Shown here: positions 48,435 through 59,328 of the stretch, one piece after another
Position numbering within the stretch: the stretch's first letter is position 1
How the letters are laid out: each line of letters begins with the position of its first letter
NCBI GenBank assembly: GCA_027627225.1
Contig: CM051029.1
Span: 9,370,215 to 9,434,214, forward strand
Direction: 5' to 3'
Source: Congeria kusceri
Lineage: Eukaryota; Mollusca; Bivalvia; Myida; Dreissenidae
DNA: 64,000 bases
Program-made: the position numbers and the translations under genes
Notes under the pieces: model-generated
The model's input: only the letters and a program-made list of their open reading frames with translations
What the model was told of the DNA's origin: nothing
The model's database searches: none

Positions 48435-50960
48435 ATTAGGAAATTATTTAAGCTTAGATTTAACAATTGATAGACATAGATTTATTGTATGTTCTTTGCA
48501 TGGACCAAATAATGATACTCCCTTGTTTTTTAGTAAAATTGTCAACATAATTGATATAATAGGAAATGACATTTAAATGATATATTCGGAGATTTTAATA
48601 GTATACTGAATGTTAATATTGATTATGTCAATAATAATAATTCAACTGTTAGCTTTTGTATTCAATGATATAATTATGGAAGATACATTAAGGATCATAA
48701 TTGGTGATGTGAAACATTTCACACGGCGAAAATCTTACTCTGTCTAACACGCCAAACTGGACTTCTCTTGAATCACTAGTAATGATATACCATGTACAAG
48801 AAATTCTTATATTCAGGAAAGTTAGAGATCAGATCATTCTCCTATTATTTTGGAATTGAAATTTGATAAGGTAGAACATGGAAAACGACTATGGAAATTT
48901 AATAATTAGTTGCTCTATGATGTAGAATACTTACATTGTATAAAACGAGAAGTAGAAGATGTAAAGAAGCAAAATGCCTTGCCTGTCTACAATGTCGAAT
49001 CTTTGAATTATGTGGAAAACAACCTAATACAGTTTATTATACATGACCAACTATTTGTAGAAACTTTGTTAATTGAAATCAAAGGTTACAAAAATATCAT
49101 ACTCGAGCTGCAAATCCAAAAAGAATTAAGAAAGAGAAGATGATATCTTGAAAGCAGTTGAATTAATAGAAAAAAACATATAACGCATGAAAATATGGAC
49201 AAACTTGATTTATTGCATCACTAACTTCAAAATATTCGAAACACAAAAATGAAAGTTTTTTATCAGAGCTAGGGCTAATTGTATTGACGAGTGTGAAAAA
49301 CTCTCAAAACATGACTGTAACCTAGAAACACACTATGCTTCTAGGAAAACAATTCCATTCCATTTATTGAAAATGATGGAGGTCAACAAATATTTGACCA
49401 CAATTATATTTTAAATGAGGTTGCAAACTTTTACAAAGTATTATACACACGATCTGTAAATAATGAAAGTAATAATATACATGAAGATCTTAATGGTACA
49501 CACAGTATTGAATTGAGTGACGAACAATCTCAATAACTAGAAGGCGTTGTAACAATGGAATACAACTAAAACATATGAAACGTGATAAAAGCTCGGGATC
49601 AGATGGTTTAACAGCATAAGTCTTTTAGAAAAACTTTGGTCATTTTGTTGCAAGAAGTCTTAACTATGCTTTTACCTCTGGATCCATGTCAATAGCTCAA
49701 AAACATGAATAATTCCATGTATGCCTAAAGAAAATAAACCCCGACACATCTTTACAAATTTAAGAGCCTTCACACTTTTAAATGTATATTCTTTCAGTAT
49801 GTAACCTTTTTGTTTCATCACATAAATTTATACAAATATACATACAAACATACATATAAGCATATACAAATGGTACAGGGATATAACCGTTCATAAATTT
49901 GTATTACATATTCATACGGATATTAAAACACACAATAATTCATAAAACAGTGTTGTTAGTTTCGTTTCAACTGTTAGACGGTCTATAAATGTTATAACAT
50001 ATTAAGGAAAAAAGTAATACATCGAACCTAAATGTTTAACAATCAGCAAATGTAAAATGTACATATATATTGCTGAATACATGCATTACCCAGTTATCTG
50101 GCTATAGTTATTATATCTATAAATTTAACTACATGTTTCACAATTGTTCAAACTTTTAAACGTTTTCTACAAACTTGCATCTGGCACAATTGCCAAAAAA
50201 TTAAAAACTATTCTTGATACTTTGTTTTCTAAATATCAGACAGGTAAAGGCAGGTGTATATGGGATATCACTTGCCTGTTATATGATATTATGAAATATA
50301 CTAAAGATAGTAATATCCCTGGACTATTCATGACTATTGATTTTGAAAAGGCGTCATTGAGTTTGATTTTATAGAAAAGAGATTAGGTTATTTAACTTTT
50401 GGAGTAACATTAAAAAAATTGAAATCCCTTTTATTGTATAACACCCAGACCTAAATTCAAATAAAGGTGTTTTTTTCAGATTTCATTACAATAGAAAGAG
50501 GTAGCAGACAAGAGGAAAGCGGATAAGCTCGTATATCTTTATTCTATGCGCTGACATTTTGGCAATACAAATAAGCAATTCAAATATAATTAAAGGAATA
50601 TAGATCGAAAACATTGAATATGAAATTTCTCAGTTTGCCGGTGATACATCACTCTTTTTTAGATGGCACAGATACTTCACTCAATGCTCTTCTTGATCTT
50701 ATAAATGACGTTGCTTTGTATTCTGGGTTAAAAAAAAGTTATGACATAACAAATTTAATATGGACTGGCACCAAAATGTTTTGTTTAAGTGTTTTTCAAG
50801 TAATTATACAGATGAGCAAACGGGGCAAAACATCAACATCTATTAATGTTCATGTTAACAGAAAGGATATACTATTGTTCCAATTCGATTGACGATATAC
50901 GATGTACGAGTAGCACTGAACTCATATATCCCCCGTTGATTTTAACAATGTAGCAGCTAA
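48435..50960 (+). mobile_element. L1-like LINE, 5'-truncated and dead
   Basis: Pieces in order: endonuclease part (LSLDLTIDRHRFIVCSLHGP, NNDTPLFF), a linker (RSDHSPIILELKF, ALPVYNVESLNYV, FIIHDQLFVETLLIEIKG), then RT (KRDKSSGSDGLTA, FGHFVARSLNYAF, FYKLASGTIAKKLKTIL, YDIMKYTK, GLFMTIDFEKA, ISQFAGDTSLF, DVALYSGLK). This order and wording match L1/Tx1-type LINEs of bivalves. The catalytic F/YADD reads FAGD, and frameshifts and stops are frequent. It separates the 3'-half BIG duplicate from the intact gene. Confidence 0.75.
49783..50160. mobile_element. ~375-bp insertion within the LINE
   Basis: The RT reading stops at FTLLNV (49770-49785) and resumes at KLLNVFYKLASG (50150 on). 'acttttaaa' occurs at both edges as a likely target duplication. 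The inserted AT-rich DNA has no coding signal. Its type is unknown. Confidence 0.45.
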
Positions 50961-51262
50961 CTGATTTAACGTAAATAAAGGAGCAATAAAGCCATACAGT
51001 ATCTGATACATGTAGATCCACATAAACGTGTGTTTAAATCTGTTTAGACAGTTTTTTTAGTTTTAAATATAGTCATGCTATTTCAGCAACGAAAGCTACT
51101 GTTTGAAAACAACACGGAGTACTACCGATATATATGCGTGCTGCATGTATGTGTCACTGTTCTTTAGAACGGTTCTTAACACAATGAAAACAAGGAAATC
51201 AAACCAAATTCAACTTAATGATTTAATTCATTTGGCCCTTTCTTTTATACTATTTGGCTTTG

Positions 51263-51268
51263 TTTATT
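51263..51268 (-). other. Candidate polyadenylation signal of the BIG gene
   Basis: AATAAA on the minus strand, about 184 bases after the stop codon. It is the first exact hexamer I see downstream. Transcript data would be needed to fix the end. Confidence 0.35.
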
Positions 51269-51451
51269 GCATATTGTGTTTAACAAAAAAGGATAAGTAT
51301 TGCGAAATACAAGGTTATCAGCTAAACCAATAGGAAATTACCTGTGCCTATTTTACATATACCACCCCGATAATAAAATATTGCAGACAAAACAAAATGC
51401 ACTTGTCTCATTAAGTAAAAATTAATCTTTAGTAAATCACTTGTGCCACGT

Positions 51452-51654
51452 TTAAAGTGTTGACAACTGCATATTAACGTATTCCCGATCATCAGTTGAC
51501 GCCACTGTTTGTTTTAATGCTGGCATCCTAGGCCGATCATATGTGGACGATGTAATGTCTCCTTGAGTTTCGTAAGGACGGAGACTCCGATATTCATGGA
51601 TTTCTAGTTCTGCAAGTGTCTCATACTTATTGTCATGGTGAGAAACTGCAGAAT
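51452..51654 (-). CDS. BIG gene exon 15: terminal cytoplasmic exon with ITAM, YDRP and YVNM
   Basis: Acceptor CTACCAG; 203 nt to a TAA at 51452. The reading DNKYETLAELEIHEYRSL (51581-51634) fits D/E-x-x-Y-x-x-L-(x7)-Y-x-x-L, the ITAM consensus. Further on are PYETQ, TYDRP (YxxP type, as bound by Crk SH2) and EYVNM (YxxM, p85-PI3K type, and YxN, Grb2 type) close to the C terminus. Confidence 0.75.
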
Positions 51655-54600
51655 CTGGTAGAACAAGAAACGAAAACATAATTGTCAAGAAAGGCAACAC
51701 AGAAAGTTAGGGGAACAATTAATTAAAACTGAGGCAAGGTAGATGCGAAACCACTTATTATTGTTTTGTTGTGTTGTTTTTAATTTTCAAGATGACACAT
51801 GTTAACAAACATAAAAGCATACGCATAAGATGTATTATCTTTATTCCGGGCTTGATATGGTTGACAGAAATAATTATCTGATATACGAAACCTTACCAAT
51901 TCTACATGTTTCATAACTTCCATCTGTGTTTGAGGCATCGTTGTTTCGTCTGAATGCACCCATTTTAATATCATTATTAGATGTTATTGCATGACTAGCA
52001 CACTGATGTGATTAATTACCTATATTTTTGTAGTTACCATTGACAACCGTTTATTTTAATAAAGTGATAAAACACAAACTTACAAGTTATAATATTTTCA
52101 ATTGTTCAAATAATTTATATGATATATCAACATGCACATTTTTGTATATACATTGACTTACGATTCTCTGACAAGATCTTCGTACTGGTCAGTCGATTTG
52201 GTATGCGTTTGGTATGTGTTGGATTTGTTTTGCCCTAAAGTAATTGATGTCACTATGCTATTATTGATATAAATAAGTCTCGGTCTAAGTAATTTGTATA
52301 ATATGTTATGCATGTTACAGGTTGTGATGTTGCTATTTTAATTTGAGAATTCATTAACAGCCAGTTTCGAAATCAAGTATGAATTACACAAAAACACTTG
52401 TTCATTAAACTGAAAGACATTATATCCCCTAAACTCGTCCTGCTGTCCCACAAATGACTAATGTCATCTATTACAATGTAAACCATAAACAAATAAATAA
52501 AATGAGAATGTACATGTATATGCAAAGATAATACAGAGCTATACAATGCAACACATATTTACCATGCGATATATGTCTCCATAGAAGGATGGACACAGCG
52601 ATCATGATGACAACAATCCCCAAGACGCCACCTACTACACTACCCACAACTGACGTTTCAGGGTTACTCTCAACTAAAATCAAATATTCAATATATACAT
52701 TATATGACAATGGTACCATTTAAATGGTTTTACTTATCTTTGCTAATATCGAGTTTAATCAGTTAAGTTTCATACCGTAGCGAGTAAACACTGTACCTGT
52801 GTCACCTAGGATTGTTTCCCTTATTTCTTTACTCCACTCTGATTTGCCTATTCTGTTTTCTGCCAGCATTTTGATTTGGTAAGTCGTGCCAGGTTTTAAT
52901 CCCTCAATAGCCCAGGTATAGCTGATAACAGAACCTGCTACGTATATATCTCTCCATATTTCAATATCGACTTCGTTGTATCGAATAGTGAAGTTCTGAT
53001 CCTGGCCGCCGTTAAAACCAGGAACCCATGTAATAACAATGTCCGTTTTTCCTACTCGGTAAATTAGCAAGTCCTTCGGAACATATGGTTTGGCTAAAAT
53101 AATTTTACTCGTATAAAACTTATGTATATACATACGCGATTATTATTGTGATTCTACTAACTTCGTCAATATTTAACTGTAGTTAAGTGTTACTATGTGT
53201 TGTGTTACAACATAATTAAAAAACAAATCAATTTCAACGTTGTTATAGATACATACACTGTGCGTGTAAGGTAAACACTTGCGCTACTGAACCAAATGCG
53301 TTGGAAACGTTCACCAAGTAGTCTGTATAATCTCCAACCTGCACACGGAGAATCATCAGTTGTGTCTGCATTTTGTCATCACAGGTATTAATCAGAAAGT
53401 TGTTGGAGTCATTGGACACATATGTCCATCCATCATCTACACGTTTGTACCAACTGAAGTCTGAAGATTTTGGCTCAGGATAGGCCATGATTGTGAAGGT
53501 AAACACAGCCGAGTCGTTAGGAGCTCTATACTGTTCTGTTATAGGAGCTGAAAAGGGCGACGCTCTTGGTGCACCTGTACAAGAACACAGTTGTATTGTA
53601 TGCACTATAAAATATGTATAGCCAATATATTTTCTCGTTACTAAGTACGGTATGATATACATATGTACCTCATAACTTACAGTTAACGAATAGAGCCAGT
53701 AACTGTTCGTGTTGGTTAAAACGGTTGTTGGCGAGGCATTTATAGCTTCCAGCATCATATTCACATCTTGCTCGATGTATGTAAGATTTGGCTTTGTGTG
53801 CTTCAGTCTCAACAAGGATTGTTTCATTTCCACGAGTTGCATTGACTATACGAACAGTAGGTTGAGGGTCACCATCGGCATCACATACCAGTTCTAATGT
53901 TTCGCCTTGGTCAACAGTGATGTTAGTGCTTGATTCATTTGCTTTGAATGCCCGTATATATGACCCGTCTGGAAGAAAACTTGCTTGTGAAAAATATATT
54001 TGAACACCATTATAACACTACAAACTTTTTAAATAAAAGTGGATATTGAATGATACACAACAAGAAATATTTAGGAAAATGTGGTAGAAATTACAGATTA
54101 TTAATTAAAGTTAATTGTGGTTAATATCGCTTCGGTCAATTATACATTAATTTTCCAAAAGTTAAGAAGGCTGTGACAAAAAGCAAAACACTGCGTGGCG
54201 AATAAACATTATAATAAAAACCTATTGCATCGTGCAAGTTATTTGCAATAGAAACATTATACACCCATTCTCTAACGTTTCGCTCACCACTTCTACAAAC
54301 GCCGGAATGGTTTGAACTTAGATACGTGTTTGTTTTGATAATTAAACAACTTTATATGTGTGATGTCAACAGAATGAATGTTATTTCCATATAAGTGTCT
54401 AATGAAAATAACATTAAGTTAAATAAAAACGTAGCAATTATTTAACTTACATTCAACATGTATATAGAATGTCGATTGACTAAATCCGTACACAACTTCA
54501 TTTTCAATAGGCTGCATTATGTTGGATGCATTACATTGGTATTCCCCTTCGTCGGTCAATCCAATGTTGCTGATTGTTAGTGTTTGTTCTGTACCCACCA

Positions 54601-57600
54601 CTGTACTCGTGTCTTTCCTTATCCACGTAAAGGTCGAGGCTGGTGGATTACCAACATTTGTTAAGGTGCATGTAACCGTTAGAGACGTGTTTAGTAGAGC
54701 ACATTGGTTCTGCAAACGTTCAACAGCCGGTGGGTCTGTAGCATCAATTAATCGTATCATACATTTGTAAAACTAAGCAATTTATATTTAGGTATACATG
54801 CAGTTATTTATTGAACCCATTTTTATGATATGAATATTCGAATGTAATACAATCGCAAGAAGGAAATCAATAATTGGTATTCATATTCAAAATCTAGAAC
54901 AAGTTTGATATTAAAATAAACCAATCTCTGTACAAATCAAGTCAATTTTGGCTAAATTTACTTACATAGTATATCAATGGTAATTGTTAGGTGCGCTGTC
55001 CCGTTTACGCTATGTCCAACGCTATCGATCATGGTGTTAACTGCGTTGCATGTTAAATTTCTGTCCATGTTAGTGCTCGCATTGGTAATAGACAGAACAT
55101 TTCCTTCTGGAGCTCCAGGGCCATTCCAAGAAAGACTAGGAGCTGGATTACTGCTTGCAAAACATGCTATTGTGAACGACCAGCCTTTAATAACTTTAAG
55201 TACTTGGTCTATCTTTTTGATGTTGTTGAATTTTGCTTCTATATTCTCAGGACCATCTAAAAGGTAATAATCATTGGCTAATAAATTCATTAAAAACAAC
55301 TATATATGTAATACCTTGATAGTGAATGGTGAAGACAATAGTCGACTATAATACTTACACAGTAAGTTGAGGTTTACTGATGAATGGTTGCTACCATCAA
55401 CGTTTCCTTTAAATGTGGTGTTCATGATATTCTTTACCGTGCATGTGTAGTTCTTGACGGTTGTGCGCGTGACATTATATAGGTTCCGAATGTTCCCGGC
55501 GTGTCCAGAGCCCCATGAGTATATTGAAGTTGGCACACTGTCTACTGAACACATCAACCGAACAGTACTTCCTACTATAACTCTTATGGTTTCGTTTGTT
55601 GCAATCCAACTTTTATCTGAGTGTTGCAGAATGCTATACATGATCGTAGGAACGACAGGACCGTCTACGAAAAAAATAATATTTTTATTTATTGTTAATT
55701 TTTACATATAAGGAAATGTTTAACTATTTACTAAACAATTAACTCAAACATTCTAACAACAAATTGAAAAATATCCAAAGAATCGAAATGCACTTCGCGT
55801 TGTCGCATTTGTTTTGGTTTTAGACATGTCTGAATGCTACTCGCGGACTCAGGATTCCGTAAAATGCATCGCTAATATTTAACAAAAATAAAAAGCGAGA
55901 ACAACATACATAATTTGGTATGAACGGTTGTAGCATTTTACTCGGAATAAAATATGTTATTGATTGTTTCCTTATCCAAACCAGTAATGCAACATCTATA
56001 TTTTACAAATGTAAAGGTGCCTTGAGGCCGTGTTTGAGAGGATGATGATACTTCCTCCGTAACATATGATCATATACTGAAAGAAGATCATTTACGCATC
56101 TGGTAAATTATAATACGTATACGAATTGTTAACTTGTACTCAACATATGGGTATTGCAATTACACAAGACTGTAGCGGACACGTCTCTGGTCACAGTGCC
56201 TGTTGATGTCGTTCCGTCAGTTTCTACCATAGTGTTTGTTGCTGTGCATGTCCAGACTGTATCATGCAGTACACTGGTCACTGTCAGTGTAGAGTAATTG
56301 ACATTCTGTCCTTGCCAGAATACAGTAACCGGGGGATTAGCGTCACACGCACATTCAATGCTGATGTTATCACGCCTCAGTACTCTGATATTGTTATCAA
56401 CGATTTCTAAATTGATGTCCTTATTTAATAATCGTGCTATGGATGGCGGATCTGCAATTGAAGAAATCAAAATATATAGTATTCAATTATAATTGCAGTA
56501 GAATAAAAGATACATGTTGGAAGTTCTAAGAACATTGAACATTATACATTTCAACATAACATTGAACACTGCTTACATAGCAAATGTATATCCAGTGCAG
56601 TAAAGTTCTGTGTGGACTGTGTACTGTTGGTTCCATTCAATGAATGCATGACGTTCAATGCCATGCATGAAACGCGTCCGTTACTGCGAGTGACGTTTAA
56701 CGACAGCAGGGCACCGACGGACTGTCCTCCTGGGTAAGTCCAGTGATAAGAGGGAGGTGGATATCCGGAGGAGGAACAATTCAAATGTATAAGTCTGCCC
56801 TCTCGTATCGTGATCGTGCTAGATATACTTATGTTGTTGACAGTCAATATCGGTTTGGAAACGGGGACTGGATAAAAAGACAGCATGATAAGTCTCAAAT
56901 ATTTCGCCGAAAGTAAATTGATCCGTTGAATAAACGATTATCCACTCTTTTGTTCGAATAACCAGACATATTTTGGTTTTCCATCATTTCTATATAAACA
57001 CTATAAAATACAGAATGGCATTAACACGACGCATACAGTCATGCAAAATAAAGACAGCAAGTAAATTTAAACAGTAATAAAGTACTTACATTGTACGCGA
57101 ATGCTCTTTGTGGTTGTTAGAACTGTGATGATGGCTTTGAACTCATAACTTGCAACACAGGATAAATTTCCTCCACTATACTCGTACGAATTCGGTGTAT
57201 ATTGCAAACTGCTCATTGCGACGTCAGCGGAGTATGTATATTTAGCCAGGCTGGTGATGTTCACCTTATCATTAAACCATTGAATACTAGGCGCAGGTCG
57301 GCTCTGTGAAGTGATGCATGTGAACGTCGATGGGACATTGAGAACAGGGTACGAAAGGGGTGCCTCTGGTTGAATGGTCAAAGAAGTCAGCGGCACTGGA
57401 AATGAAACAATTTACAGACACCATACATTTGGTAGGATTTCGTATTGTTTTTATGCTTTCTAAATCGGAACAAAACCTCTGTTACGATTGACAGGCCACA
57501 CCTGAATCAAATGAGCTTTGATTTTCGAAATACTCAGAATAAATGCTCAACCATTGTTTCGAACACTCTACAAAATGGAAATTTCATTCACCGTGTTCTT

Positions 57601-59296
57601 ATTGCTCATGTTTGTATCTTCCGTTATTAAATGTTATATTATTAAGAAACCAAACAACACTTCTGGCATATATACTGGAAATAGTGTGTCATTGATAAAG
57701 AAACAGCAATTGTAATAGCTAACATGGTTAGTGGAACAGACTTTACATTCCGGTCATGGTATGTTCCTGCCACAGCTTTAAACTATTATTTTCAAAGAAT
57801 ATTTAGCTTTTTTAGAGCTGAGTTTTACTATGTGCAGATACCTATATTTTGACGTTCAAAAATCAAGAATATGTAAATAAGTTTTTTTGATGTTTTTTAT
57901 CTGAGATAATAGATCAGAGTTGATTCAAATAAGAAGCATACAAGACAGCAAAGCCGAAAGTAAAAGTCTACATTTGGAATCGCTGTGTGAACGAAGAAAA
58001 TACACGGAAGATAATGGATGATATCTTCTAATTGCACTGCAAAAAAAACGAGCAAGCAAAATAAAAATAAAACAAGTGTGTTTCATTTTCGATAAAATCA
58101 GAAGGGAACAAAGTGCGCAAAATAAAATAATCATTTCTTGTCCATCTAGATTTTTAAAAAATCTGCCAAACGCCATAATAAGCAACTAATATCTCCAACT
58201 CTTATCCGACCATGTTCTGCAAAAGGTTTTGTGCAACAATAGTGATTCTGCTAATTAACAGTAAATACTTAATAGTCACATCTCAACTGTTAGACCTAAG
58301 ACCTTAAATGATGTACTTGTCATTATCAAAATAGATGTTTGATGCACTAAGTATTGAACTACCAAAAGTATAATGACATGAACATGTCATACAATAAACA
58401 CAAACCAATAAAACATGACAAATATAAGTTCTGTATCTTTAAAAGACACGACGTAACAACTGGACGCCACCATTGTTTAAAATTTAAACCGTGAAACCAG
58501 TGCTCACGCTTACTCTTATTTTTCTGGAGCATATTTTGTAGTCAACTCGCGAGATCGTTGTGTGTTTCCATGTTAGGAGATGTTTATATCGTATTGTTGT
58601 AATTGTTATATAGAGAATATAAGGTTAGTGTTGAATAAAGATCAAGTTTATCATACGAGTCTTGGCGCGTTCTTTTTATTTTCGTACCGAGCATAATAAA
58701 CTTGATCTTTATTCAACACTTGCCTAATATTCTATTTATCCACGTTATCTCACTTTTTATGTATTAAAACTGATCCATTGCTTTCAGTACTTTGCTTTCA
58801 ATTTAGCCATGATCAAGGCCAGTGTCATACTCCCCGTTCCTAAAATACACAAACATGACTAATTGATAAAATCGTCAATATGATGTTAAACTACATTTTT
58901 GTAAAAGATTTTATATCTTTGAATATTATTGTATTATGTTATTATGATTTGTTTGATAATGTCTGATGCTTGAACAAATACATGTTTATTTCATGGAACT
59001 TCATTTTTACATTTCTGACAAATCACACGCTTTCACTTTCTGTTACTAACAACGAGAATGGAGTTTGTGGATTTTTACCAGTATGTTTTTTCTGCATTTC
59101 GGTGGACGTAACGAGAAACTGCGGATATCACAAACTAATTATATTATACCGAAGTTCCAAATAGTAAATGTAGAGCCATACTTGAAGAGGCAAAGTTGTT
59201 AGACCTTGAAAACGAATGTTGCTGCGACCTATTGCTGAAGTGACTCTCTCTCTGTCTGTCTCTCTCCCTCTCTGTCTCTCTCTGTCTGTCTCTCTG

Positions 59297-59328
<32 letters not shown>

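Noticed and set aside
54519..55711. Plus-strand frames opposite Ig4 to Ig6
   Set aside because: They are antisense shadows of the minus-strand Ig exons.
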